Source: Protula sp. h YS-2021
Lineage: Eukaryota; Annelida; Polychaeta; Sabellida; Serpulidae
Reading direction: 5' to 3'
Assembly: GCA_949752745.1 (NCBI GenBank)
Contig: OX457027.1
Location: 82,019,214 to 82,083,213 of the forward strand
Length of the DNA: 64,000 nucleotides
The notes below the pieces were generated by a model, which worked only from the letters and a program-made list of their open reading frames with translations, made no database searches and was not told where the DNA came from. This document shows positions 21,500-32,319 of this stretch, piece after piece. The translations under genes were made by a program, and so were the position numbers. The first letter of the stretch is position 1. The number at the start of each line of letters is the position of its first letter.

Positions 21500-22660
21500 T
21501 TCAAAAAATAAATGAAACAGGTGTTTCGAATGGGGCTTGTCAAAAACTAAATTTGTTAAATTTGGTCTAGAACCACCATTTCCCTACTGCTATAACTTTA
21601 GACCATTCGAATAAGTAGCATGCTAAAATGTTCAAACTTATTTTATATATTATATGTTGTTAAAAACTAAATCTGTTAAATGTGGTTTTGAAATACCATT
21701 TTCGCACTACTATGACTTTAGAACATTCGAATAGGTAGCTTGGTAAAATGTTAAAACTTATTTTATACATTATATGTTTTCCAAGAACTACTTTTGTTAA
21801 ATGTGCTTTAGAAGTGTCAGTTTCCAACTACTATAACATAAAACATAACATTGGGTTAACGTAGGGAAAATCCCATTCCTTCTCAAATTTATTGATCGTT
21901 CCCACGCTCTGAACGATTGCACTCTGAAATTTATCGATCGGTTTCCTCCCCACACTCTGAACGAGTGCACTCTGAAATTATCGATCTGTTTCCTTCCCAC
22001 ACTCTGAGACCTTTCATATACTTAGTCCTATGCTGTGTGTGTGTGGTTATTGTAATGGAACCATTGAAATATGACTAATTAAATATTATCAGTGAAAATA
22101 GACATAGAAATGTAGTTACTATGTAAAACAACAAAAAAGTCATACAGTCACATAATGTCACATGATGTCACAGTCACATGTTGTCACATAATGTTATAGA
22201 GTCACAAAAGTGAACAAAAACCAAAAATGTGTAGAATTGTCTGAAACGGATAAATATGCAAAAATCGCAAATTCGACCCGGGGGGAGGGGGCGGGGGTCC
22301 ACCCAAAAAACCAAAAATGTTCAGAATTGTCTGAAATGGATAAATATGCAAAAATCACAAATTCGAACCCCCGGTCGACTTACTCTATGCCAGCTGCCTC
22401 TCTCTCTCTCTCTCTCTCTCACGGTTTGCCTCTTATTTTAATTCTTTCGCACGCTGTGAGCTCTTTCTTCTGTTGATTTTTACCACCTGTTTTAGTGGAA
22501 TTGTTTATCACGCTACGAACTTTGTCATTTCTTGATTTTTGCCACCTGTCCTGTGGCAAACCGATTTTGCATGTGATCAAATTGCTGTGTGTGACTAAAC
22601 GTGTTGACTCGATAGAATGTTGCTCGCCTAGGGGGGGGGGAGGGGAGGGGGGTGGAATGA
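21500..22660. repeat. Subterminal repeat region of element 1 (right arm)
   Basis: Three ~120-bp units (AAATTTGTTAAATTTGGT .. GCTATAACTTTAGACCATTC) at 21540-21840, then ~60-bp units with GAACGAGTGCACTCTGAAAT (21880-22010), then CACAT/AATGT-rich words (22140-22205), then two units of AGAATTGTCTGAAA .. GATAAATATGC, a CT microsatellite (22397-22420) and a G-tract (22631-22653). The same order, inverted and expanded, occurs at 30.8-33.2 kb. Confidence 0.75.
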
Positions 22661-22701
22661 CGTCACTGTGGCAGAACCCTTGTTTTCCTACTACTCTGAA
22701 C

Positions 22702-25307
22702 TTTCAGAGGAGGCATTGTCGTGCAATTTTTGCCCCGATCCTTGGGCGAAAGTGTTTACTCATGGAAACGCTTCAAAACTTCAAGCTAGCAACTTATAAA
22801 TTGATAATATAAGTGTTATGTCACATTGGTATTTTAAGCTGTATTTTGCGGAAAAAAAAAACAATACAAGAATTCTGTGCAATGCCCAATGTCGGTCCAT
22901 CAGTAATGTTGGGTATCGAGACAAACAGGACTGCGGCATTTAGCACAGGACGTTTAGACCAATAACATATACGCCCTCGACACTTAGGACGCGATATTTG
23001 GGACACTAAATGTTGTGTCCTAAATGTTACTGGCCTATATTTCGCTGGTCAGTTTGCCATACATTCGATGTACTTTAGTACTATTCTGGTTGATTTTATG
23101 CTGTGAACGAAAGAGACAAGAAACGCGCAGATCCCGGATGTTCTCAAAGGCGGAGGCGGGTCAGGATGACATTGTTGGAATTCCTTTATTTTTAGGGAGT
23201 GTTGGCGAGAGGGGGGCTGGGTTAGGACGAAGGGATCAGCGAACATTTTAGCCCACCCCCCCCCCTCTCCAATATCAGACTGCCACCGCACGTCAAGCAA
23301 ATTAAGACATTTGGGGTGATAAAAAGTGACAATATCACAAAAAATGTAGCATTTGCTGTTGGTTATATTTTAACACACGCGCGTTTATTCATAAATCGCT
23401 GCTACCAGAAAAATCGCAAAATAGTTTTTGTGGAATTATAATCATTTCTTAAATTGAAAATTAAAATAAAACAAAAACAAAAACAAATGAAACATGTATG
23501 ACTGGTACCTTGAATACTGGTACCTTGAATACCGTATTATGTTGTATATGTTGTGTGATATGTATGAAATTTTTAGGACTGTATGTTGTTGGTATTATAA
23601 CATGGTTAGTGTTGCAAAGGAAAAAAGAAAAAAAAAACGATTAAAAAACAAACAAAAAAAAACAAACAAAAGGCAAAAAATCATTGCCATTACAGTATTA
23701 CTTCATGTTAGTGGTGTTAAATGTGCTCGAGCCATGTATGAAACGACAGTAGAAAAAAAAACGACACAATCCTAGCCAGACTCGTACTATTAATTGAATT
23801 AAGAGGCTGGTTTCAGTTGTTTTGTTGCAATCACGCCTTCGATTTTGAATGCATCACAACTGGTACTTTAATTAGCGATATAGCACAGCAAGTTGATGCG
23901 TGGGCAACATATGTCAAATATTTTAGATCCTTTTTGTTCTCAGAGTGGGTTGATTAAATTGCTTGTCGCTCAATAAGTCCGGTCTCCAAGACCATTTCAA
24001 TTTCACCCACCGCTTAAAATTTTCAGCTGAATTTCCGGGGTCATACAAGAACAGTTCACAAAGGAATATGCAAAAATTTCATCAAGTTAATTTAGCAGAG
24101 TCATATGTGTGGCAGGCATTTAACAGTAAACAATAATTTCAATTAAATATAGGATTTTGCTATATATATATATCCCATGTGTTATTTTGTATATTTATTA
24201 TTTTTACTTTATTTTTTCTCGTGGTTCTCTTCGCTGTTCATCTGACCTAGTTTTAATCGCTTCGTTTTGATTGGTTGCTGCATGTGAGGTGACAAAAAAA
24301 CGAACTATCGAGAGTTCAACGTACGTTGGAACATTTTTTCTATGAACGAAAGTTTAATAAAGTGACATTTATGTCTATTGGACTATTAATTTTTGAACAG
24401 GACTGCTCATGCGTGGATCTGTTTTATGTTTATTTAATTTACATTTGTTTAGTTCACTATATGAACCTGTGGAAAAAGGGACAGCAAAAGAAAGAACCGT
24501 ACCGGCGTCACTGAAGATAGAGACCAGGATTCATAACAAATCCATGCTGCATAAATCATACTATTTTAACCTCCATGTTGGCAACAGTACTCTTCCTTGT
24601 TTATAGGCGTACGATAGATATCGGATAAAAGATGTAAATCATATGAATTTCTAACATTTTCCCACAAAAGTTGTATAGACGTTGTGTATATAGGAAAGTA
24701 TCAAGCCACTATATATATATAGTGTTCCCCCGATTATCCGACTCCGGCTTTCCGCCATTCTCGCCAAAAGCCAGGTATTCTCTGGAACGGATTGCCCAGT
24801 CGTAGACGCTAATGTTATTTATCTGCCAGCCTCACTATCCGCAATTAGCCATTTTTATTGGCAAAGAAACGGTCGTTCCCTGTGTAAAATCATCCTCGAT
24901 TTTTCGCAAGTCTGAAAACAGATTACGATTGTTTTGTTTCGCAACTAAACATTTTTATGTGTATGTGGAATCTGCTACTTAAAAAACGCAAAGAGGTTGT
25001 CTTAAATATACATAAAGGGGTTGTCAATTGCTCATAGTCGATTGCAATTAATGAGGTAGTCATGTCACTTATGCCTTAAACGGGAGATAAGCAAACATAG
25101 CTGGGTCGTGTATTAAAATAATCGCAAACGTTAATTGCAATCAAGGCGATAGCCCTTTCTGTGCAGCTATAAAATTTTAAAGTTGCTTTAGGTTTTGCTT
25201 TACCTAGCTTAGAGGCACCGTTTTGATTTGAACAAAAACGGTGATATAAAAGCCGATCCTTGTCACTTGTTTTTTTTTTTCATTCCACAATGGAACACCT
25301 AAAGATG

Positions 25308-25391
<84 letters not shown>

Positions 25392-25561
25392 TCCGCGAGT
25401 TTTCAGCAAACTTTAGCAGTAAATCTCAACAACAACCTGCTACCATTTCTCTGAAATTTGACGATGACACAAAAAGAACAATAGATAATATTTTAAAAGA
25501 AATAAGCACAATGGCTAGGAGTTGAAAATGTGACAAAATCTAGAGAAGATGAGAGCCCCTC
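22702..25561. other. No recognised gene; one pogo-like terminus
   Basis: AT-rich sequence without a supported gene. At 24718-24790, TAGTGTTCCCCCGATTATCC beside a TA-repeat resembles a pogo/Tigger end, with no partner found. A (GA)n microsatellite at 25312-25388 is listed separately. Confidence 0.5.
25312..25388. repeat. (GA)n microsatellite
   Basis: About 38 uninterrupted GA dinucleotides; the Arg-Glu open frame across it is an artefact. Confidence 0.95.
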
Positions 25562-25662
25562 CACCGAATCGGGTTTAAAAGTGGGCAGGGATTTGGGCGG
25601 GTTGCCTGAGGTCTAAAGGCGGAGAACGCAAACCACGCTTTTACTCATAAAAAAGCGTTTTG
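25562..25662. mobile_element. DIRS complementary-region relic, left half, interrupted by the palindrome
   Basis: GGAGAACGCAAACCACGC and TTTTACTCATAAA match the internal complementary region of the complete DIRS element at 46465-46500. The other half resumes at 30388. Removing the palindrome and one copy of GTTTTG restores a continuous DIRS-like sequence, showing this was the target site. Confidence 0.7.
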
Positions 25663-25689
25663 AGTGGGGTGAAAAGGTTGGTTCTGGAC

Positions 25690-25875
25690 CACTTGATGAC
25701 GTCATACTGTCTGGAAGTGACGTCATACTGTCTGGACCGGAAGTGTTGTCTGGACCGGAAGTGTTTTCTGGACCGGAAGTGTTGTCTGGACCGGAAGTGC
25801 TGTCTGGACCGGAAGTGACGTCATGTCTGGAAGTGACGTCATCATGTCTGGACCGGAAGTGACGTCATCATGTCT
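25690..25875. promoter_or_regulatory. Array of CCGGAAGTG and TGACGTCA motifs, left arm
   Basis: Five TGACGTCA (CRE/ATF consensus) and about six CCGGAAGTG (ETS/GABP consensus) motifs alternate on a GTCTGGA backbone. The spacing is regular. Binding is inferred only from consensus matches. Confidence 0.55.
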
Positions 25876-26034
25876 GTTTGTTTCTATCTGCTTCAGTTTT
25901 TGGATGGAGCGCGCGCGCGTGTTGGGATGATGTCATGATGAAGGGTAAACGTCAGAGCAGAGTGTGCGTAAACGAAACGTCATTTTGTTTTCGTAATTTG
26001 AAATAACGGACTTCCGTTGAAGTGTGGAACTTAT

Positions 26035-27130
26035 ATTTGTAACATGTCGCCATTTTAACTGTGTAAAAAGTGGAAAAAGTGGGATAACTTTCGTTATAGT
26101 TGACCGATTTACATGAAAATTTCACTGTTTGATTCAGTTTTATATCTAGTTTTGTTATAAAGTGGTCACAGGCTATTTACACCGGTGGCTATATGCATTT
26201 TTGTAACATGCCGCCATTTTAACTTTGTAAAAAGTGAAAAATTGAGATAACTTCCGTTATACTTGGTTGATTTACATGAAAATTTCACTGTTTGTTTCAG
26301 TTTTATGTAAATTTTTAACATTAAGTGGTCACAGGCTATTTACACCGGTGGCTGTATGCATTTTTGTAACATGCCGCCATTTTAACTTTGTAAAAAGTGA
26401 AAAATTGGCATAACTTCCGTTATACTTGGTCGATTTACATGAAAATTTCACCATTTGATTCAGTTTTATGTAAATTTTTAACATTAAGTAGTCACAGGCT
26501 ATTTACACCGGTGGCTGTATGCATTTTTGTAACATACCGCCATTTTAACTTTGTAAAAAGTGAAAAATTGGCATAACATCCGTTATACTTGGTCGATTTA
26601 CATGAAAATTTCACTGTTTGATTCAGTTTTATATCTAGTTTTGTTATAAAGTAGTCACAGGCTATTTACGCAGCTGACTGTATGCATTTTTGTAACATGC
26701 CGCCATTTTAACTTTGTAAAAAGTGAAAAATTGAGATAACTTTCGTTATACTTGGTCGATTTACATGAAAATTTCACTGTTTGATTCAGTTTTATGTAAC
26801 GTTTTAACATTAAGTGGTCACAGGCTATTTACACCGATGGCTGTATGCATAATGTGACATGCCGCCATTTTAACTTTGTAAAAAGTGAAAAAAATGAGAT
26901 AACTTTCGCTATAGTTGGTCGATTTGCATGAAACTTTCACTGTTTGGTTCAGTTTTATATCTAGTTTTTGTTATAATGTAGTCATGGGCTATTTGCGCAG
27001 CTGGCTGTATGCATAATTTGACATTCGCCATTTTAACTTTTTAAAAAGTGGAAAAGTGTAATAACTTTCGTTATGGTTAACCGATTTGAATGAAAATTTC
27101 ACCATTGAATTCAGTTTGACGTCTTAGTTT
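26035..27130. repeat. ~163-bp tandem repeats, left arm (7 copies)
   Basis: The word ATGCCGCCATTTTAAC or a variant recurs at about 26044, 26209, 26372, 26532, 26698, 26861 and 27024. Each unit also has a TAACTTYCGTTATA dyad, CATGAAAATTTCACTGTTTG and CACAGGCTATTTACACCGG. GCCGCCATTTT resembles a YY1 site. Confidence 0.85.
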
Positions 27131-27214
27131 ACAGTAGTTTGCATAGGTGGGTTGTTGGAATGGCGCGCGCCCACCATTCAAACATGTGTTTGAATTGTTT
27201 TTACGTCAAACTAT

Positions 27215-27455
27215 GATTCAACAAGTTGTTTAGCAATTGTACAACAATTGTTCAACAAGCTGTTGTTCAACATGTTGTTGAACATGTTCAACATGTTCAA
27301 CAACATATTCAATATGTTCAACATGTTCAACAACATGCTCAACATGTTCAACATGTTGTTGCACAAGTTGAACATGTTCAACATGTTCAACATGTTGAAT
27401 ATGTTCAACTTGTTCAACAACATGCTGTTTAACAAGTTGTTCAACAAGTTGTAGT
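27215..27455. repeat. GTTCAACA/TGTTGAAC array, left arm
   Basis: About 240 bases of GTTCAACAT and complement words, forming many overlapping dyads. All open frames across it are repeat artefacts. It lies on the 3' side of the zinc-finger remnant, unlike in element 1 where it is upstream. Confidence 0.85.
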
Positions 27456-27610
27456 TCAAGCAAAGAAAAAACAAGACATATGTTGAATAGGTTTATTAAT
27501 ACATTTAAATGCACTTAAATACACTTAAATATATACAGCTTAAATCTATAACAATATTATAACATTTATTGATTTACAAAGTCTTTATTATAATGTTTAG
27601 TCAAATAAGT

Positions 27611-27997
27611 CTATTTTTCTTCATCTGCTTCACTCTGTTCACTGGCATCCATATCACTTTCTTCGTCACTGCTTTCATCTTCCTCCTCCTCATCTAGAAG
27701 CTCTTCAAAGAATGCATCGTTTCTTCTTATAGCCGCCTTTAGTGCCTTTGAATACTCGTAATGTTTTTCATCAACAAAGTAATTGAAGTCTTCTAAAATG
27801 GTTTCATAATGTTCGTTTTGTTGTAGACGCTGGGCATATTTGAATAGTCTCATAAACAGTTGTTTAAGTCGACGCTTATAAATGGGTCGAAAGTCATCAC
27901 TTGCTATTTCACGCGCATCTTCAAGCCCTTGTTCTTCATATTCTGAAACCTTTTCTTGAAATTTCTTATCATGTTCATCGTAGACTTCTTGAACCAT
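27611..27997 (-). pseudogene. Zinc-finger gene C-terminal domain, left arm copy (N-terminus lost)
   Basis: 128 codons starting MVQEVYDEHDKKFQEKVSEY, homologous to residues ~115-247 of the element 1 zinc-finger protein, ending in an acidic tail. Both zinc fingers are missing because the reading frame starts at the palindrome centre. The frame is fully open, so the domain might still be made if transcription enters from the other arm. AATAAA-type signals follow it near the repeat array. Confidence 0.7.
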
Positions 27998-28052
27998 ATC
28001 ATACCAAACAGACTCTGAAAGTGAGTCAGAAACAGACTCTGTTTGGTATGAT

Positions 28053-28439
28053 ATGGTTCAAGAAGTCTACGATGAACATGATAAGAAATTTCAAGAAAAG
28101 GTTTCAGAATATGAAGAACAAGGGCTTGAAGATGCGCGTGAAATAGCAAGTGATGACTTTCGACCCATTTATGAGCGTCGACTTAAACAACTGTTTATGA
28201 GACTATTCAAATATGCCCAGCGTCTACAACAAAACGAACATTATGAAACCATTTTAGAAGACTTCAATTACTTTGTTGATGAAAAACATTACGAGTATTC
28301 AAAGGCACTAAAGGCGGCTATAAGAAGAAACGATGCATTCTTTGAAGAGCTTCTAGATGAGGAGGAGGAAGATGAAAGCAGTGACGAAGAAAGTGATATG
28401 GATGCCAGTGAACAGAGTGAAGCAGATGAAGAAAAATAG
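28053..28439 (+). pseudogene. Zinc-finger gene C-terminal domain, right arm copy
   Basis: Mirror copy of the left-arm frame, 128 codons, differing by one residue that I can see (IYERRL here, IYKRRL in the left arm). The two frames face away from the shared centre, head to head. An AATAAA at about 28553 could end its transcript. Confidence 0.7.
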
Positions 28440-28594
28440 ACTTATTTGACTAAACATTATAATAAAGACTTTGTACATCAATAAATGTTATAATATTGTT
28501 ATAGATTTAAGCTGTATATATTTAAGTGTATTTAAGTGTATTTAAATGTATTAATAAACCTATTCAACATATGTCTTGTTTTTTCTTTGCTTGA

Positions 28595-28835
28595 ACTACA
28601 ACTTGTTGAACAACTTGTTAAACAGCATGTTGTTGAACAAGTTGAACATATTCAACATGTTGAACATGTTGAACATGTTCAACTTGTGCAACAACATGTT
28701 GAACATGTTGAGCATGTTGTTGAACATGTTGAACATGTTGAACATGTTGTTGAACATGTTGAACATGTTCAACAACATGTTGAACAACAACTTGTTGAAC
28801 AATTGTTGTACAATTGCTAAACAACTTGTTGAATC
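28595..28835. repeat. GTTGAACA array, right arm
   Basis: Mirror copy of the left-arm array with a few point changes. Confidence 0.85.
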
Positions 28836-28919
28836 ATAGTTTGACGTAAAAACAATTCAAACACATGTTTGAATGGTGGGCGCGCGCCATTCCAACAACC
28901 CACCTATGCAAACTACTGT

Positions 28920-30015
28920 AAACTAAGACGTCAAACTGAATTCAATGGTGAAATTTTCATTCAAATCGGTTAACCATAACGAAAGTTATTACACTTTTCC
29001 ACTTTTTAAAAAGTTAAAATGGCGAATGTCAAATTATGCATACAGCCAGCTGCGCAAATAGCCCATGACTACATTATAACAAAAACTAGATATAAAACTG
29101 AACCAAACAGTGAAAGTTTCATGCAAATCGACCAACTATAGCGAAAGTTATCTCATTTTTTTCACTTTTTACAAAGTTAAAATGGCGGCATATCACATTA
29201 TGCATACAGCCATCGGTGTAAATAGCCTGTGACCACTTAATGTTAAAACGTTACATAAAACTGAATCAAACAGTGAAATTTTCATGTAAATCGACCAAGT
29301 ATAACGAAAGTTATCTCAATTTTTCACTTTTTACAAAGTTAAAATGGCGGCATGTTACAAAAATGCATACAGTCAGCTGCGTAAATAGCCTGTGACTACT
29401 TTATAACAAAACTAGATATAAAACTGAATCAAACAGTGAAATTTTCATGTAAATCGACCAAGTATAACCGAAGTTATGCCAATTTTTCACTTTTTACAAA
29501 GTTAAAATGGCGGTATGTTACAAAAATGCATACAGCCACCGGTGTAAATAGCCTGTGACTACTTAATGTTAAAAATTTACATAAAACTGAATCAAATGGT
29601 GAAATTTTCATGTAAATCGACCAAGTATAACGGAAGTTATGCCAATTTTTCACTTTTTACAAAGTTAAAATGGCGGCATGTTACAAAAATGCATACAGCC
29701 ACCGGTGTAAATAGCCTGTGACCACTTAATGTTAAAAATATACATAAAACTGAATCAAACAGTGAAATTTTCATGTAAATCAACCAAGTATAACGGAAGT
29801 TATCTCAATTTTTCACTTTTTACAAAGTTAAAATGGCGGCATGTTACAAAAATGCATACAGCCACCGGTGTAAATAGCCTGTGACCACTTTATAACAAAA
29901 CTAGATATAAAACTGAATCAAACAGTGAAATTTTCATGTAAATCGGTCAACTATAACGAAAGTTATCCCACTTTTTCCACTTTTTACACAGTTAAAATGG
30001 CGACATGTTACAAAT
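28920..30015. repeat. ~163-bp tandem repeats, right arm (7 copies, inverted)
   Basis: Inverted counterpart of the left-arm array, with the same number and order of variant units, so it arose by duplication of the whole arm rather than by independent repeat growth. Confidence 0.85.
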
Positions 30016-30174
30016 ATAAGTTCCACACTTCAACGGAAGTCCGTTATTTCAAATTACGAAAACAAAATGACGTTTCGTTTACGCACACTCTGCTCTGACG
30101 TTTACCCTTCATCATGACGTCATCCCAACACGCGCGCGCGCTCCATCCAAAAACTGAAGCAGATAGAAACAAAC

Positions 30175-30360
30175 AGACATGATGACGTCACTTCCGGTCC
30201 AGACATGATGACGTCACTTCCAGACATGACGTCACTTCCGGTCCAGACAGCACTTCCGGTCCAGACAACACTTCCGGTCCAGAAAACACTTCCGATCCAG
30301 ACAACACTTCCGGTCCAGACAGTATGACGTCACTTCCAGACAGTATGACGTCATCAAGTG
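30175..30360. promoter_or_regulatory. Array of CACTTCCGG and TGACGTCA motifs, right arm
   Basis: Mirror image of the left-arm array, with one unit changed to CACTTCCGATCC. It ends within 30 bases of the element terminus. Confidence 0.55.
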
Positions 30361-30387
30361 GTCCAGAACCAACCTTTTCACCCTACT

Positions 30388-30460
30388 GTTTTGCGAAATA
30401 AAAAGACAGTTTTACTTCGCACAAGCTAACGTTCGTTTATCTGCATTTCAGATAAGGATA
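30388..30460. mobile_element. DIRS complementary-region relic, right half
   Basis: GTTTTGCGAAATAAAAAGAC, AGTTTTACTTCGC and CGTTTATCTGCATT match the second half of the complementary region in the complete DIRS (46500-46570). It is continuous with the left half at 25562 if the palindrome is removed. Confidence 0.7.
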
Positions 30461-31022
30461 GAAACTGGCGTTGGGGTAAAATCCACTAGGCAAGCCTTGT
30501 GTAGAAGTACGAACTACTATTTTATCGATATATGTATTGAGCGAATTAAAATACATCAAAGTACCTTTAGACGTTTTAATGAGTCTTAAACAAGATAACA
30601 ATCTTGATGCATAATGACATATATACTCTAAGGTAAAAGGAATAATACTGAAAGAACGATAGTTTCAATACAAAAACCGATATGGGTGCAGCGATAACTA
30701 GAAATGGCTCCAGTACTTGAAAAATGAACCATGTGGTTGCGACCATAATGAATGATTCTACCTAGTGAATGGTTCTACCCATCAGGGGCCAAGTGGCTCA
30801 TAGAGTAGTAGGAAAAGAGAGTTCGAAAACAGGAAGTGACATCATCAGACCCCCCCTCCTCCCTCCCCCCTAGGAGGCATAACCCTAAGTCACCTGTCAA
30901 TCATCATGACGTCATTAGTCACGTGACCTGTCAATCATCATTAGTCGCGTGACCTGTCAATCATGTGTCATATGACTCCAACCGTATATGAGGAATGTAT
31001 TCCCGATCATCAACCTTCCGAC

Positions 31023-31110
31023 CTGAATGGCTCACTTGGTAGAGCAGAGGACTCGTATGAGGACCCATGATCTGAAGGCCGGTGGATCGAACCCGCCCTC
31101 GGGCATCACT
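31023..31110 (+). repeat. tRNA-like sequence (A and B boxes) in element 2
   Basis: TGGCTCACTTGGTAGAGC is a good A box/D arm and GGTGGATCGAACCCGCC a B box/T arm, but the middle is too long and no acceptor stem pairs. A tRNA-derived remnant. Confidence 0.5.
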
Positions 31111-31868
31111 TTCATATCATATCATGGGGACCCCCCCGGGACCCCCCCCCCCGTGGGAATTTCCACCATCTGTCTATCATACCATGTGGGGACCCCCCCT
31201 AGGATGTGATTCAGCACTCCTGTAAGAGCACATTATGTGTGCACGTGTGTTTCATTCATGCTCTGGCTGCCGTTGGATACACATGGAAAACAAGTGAAAA
31301 CAGTCGCTCTTACCTGTTGTGCTGTTGGAGAACAAGTGAAAGATTGACTGGAATACACATAGGAGACAAAGTGAAACATTGGTTATTCTAATAAAAAAGA
31401 AAGGGAAAGATTGGCTGGAAACACATAGGAAAGTGAAAGATTGGAGACATGGAGACATGGAGACGAATTGGACAAGGAATTGGTAAGGTTTTTTTTTTTT
31501 ACTTTTGTAACTATGTAACATCATGTAACCCTATGTAACATTATGTAACATGTAACACTATATAACTCAAACTTTTGTAACATCATGTAACACTATGTAA
31601 CATTATGTAACTCTAACACTATGTAACATTATGTACCATTATGTAACATTATGTAACATTATGTACCATTATGTAACATTATGTACTATTATGTAATATT
31701 ATGTAACATCATATAACATCATGTAACACCATGTAACATCATGTGACACTATGTGACTTTGTAACATCCTATGGTTATATTAGTATGTAAGGACTATGTA
31801 ATTGCTATGTGAGCATAATTAGTCTAAAGTATGTATGTTATTATCAGATCATTCATCACACCTGCCTC

Positions 31869-31940
31869 CGTGGCTCACTTGGTAAAAGCGCAGACTCGTA
31901 AGCAGGAGCTTGGTGGTTCGAACCAGGCTCGGGACAAACT
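31869..31940 (+). repeat. tRNA-Thr(CGU)-like pseudogene in element 2
   Basis: GTGGCTCACTTGGTAAAAGC, an anticodon loop CTCGTAA and GGTTCGAACC follow tRNA order and spacing, and the loop would give a threonine CGU anticodon. The acceptor and anticodon stems are badly mismatched, so it is a pseudogene or a SINE head rather than a working tRNA. Confidence 0.5.
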
Positions 31941-32319
31941 TTTTTTTTTTGTTTTTTTTTGTTTACTTTTGTGACTGTATAACATCATGTGACATTATGT
32001 GACATCATGTGACTGTGACATTATGTGATTCTGTGACTTTAGGTGACTCTGTGACTTTATGTTACTCTGTTACATTATGTAACATTAGGTAACTTTATGT
32101 GAATCTGTAACATTATGTAACATCATGTAACATCATGTAACATCATGTGACATTATGTGACATCATGTGAGTCTGTGACATTATGTGATTCTGTGACTTT
32201 GTGACTTTTTTTAACATAGTTACTATATTTCTATGTCTATTTTCACTGATAATATTTAATTAGTCATGTTTCAATGGTTCCATTACAATAACCACACACA
32301 CACAGCATAGGACTAAGTA

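Larger units (their letters stand above)
19539..22695. mobile_element. Polinton-like non-autonomous element 1, with TSD CTGAAC
   Basis: The ends are a perfect 40-bp inverted repeat beginning AGTAGTAGGAAAACAAGGG and containing TGACGTCA. CTGAAC is duplicated exactly at 19533-19538 and 22696-22701. A 6-bp duplication and 5'-AG ends are the hallmarks of Polintons/Mavericks. It carries two convergent genes, PC4-like (+) and C2H2 (-). The right arm has a 1.2-kb subterminal repeat region that the left arm lacks, so the left inverted repeat has probably lost it by deletion. Intact genes and an exact TSD suggest a fairly recent insertion. Confidence 0.85.
25663..30387. mobile_element. 4.7-kb near-perfect palindromic Polinton-like element, TSD GTTTTG
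   Basis: Two ~2.35-kb arms are inverted copies about a centre near 28025. The ends read AGTGGGGTGAAAAGG and, complemented, AGTAGGGTGAAAAGG. GTTTTG is duplicated at 25657-25662 and 30388-30393. From the outside in, each arm has an ETS/CRE-like motif array, seven ~163-bp repeats, a GTTCAACA array, then the 3' part of a zinc-finger gene meeting its mirror copy across a ~25-base spacer. It shares terminal sequence, GTTCAACA arrays and gene content with element 1. Its arms differ only at scattered bases, so either the palindrome is young or the arms are kept alike by conversion. Confidence 0.85.

Noticed and set aside
27215..27455. CRISPR-like array
   Set aside because: Units are short overlapping dyads with no unique spacers, in a eukaryotic context and inside a mobile element.
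27211..28839. Overlapping frames rich in Leu-Asn-Met and Val-Glu-His
   Set aside because: Translations of the GTTCAACA dyad arrays; mirror versions appear on both arms and strands.
31869..31940. Functional tRNA-Thr gene
   Set aside because: A and B boxes and the anticodon loop are recognisable, but acceptor and anticodon stems do not pair.
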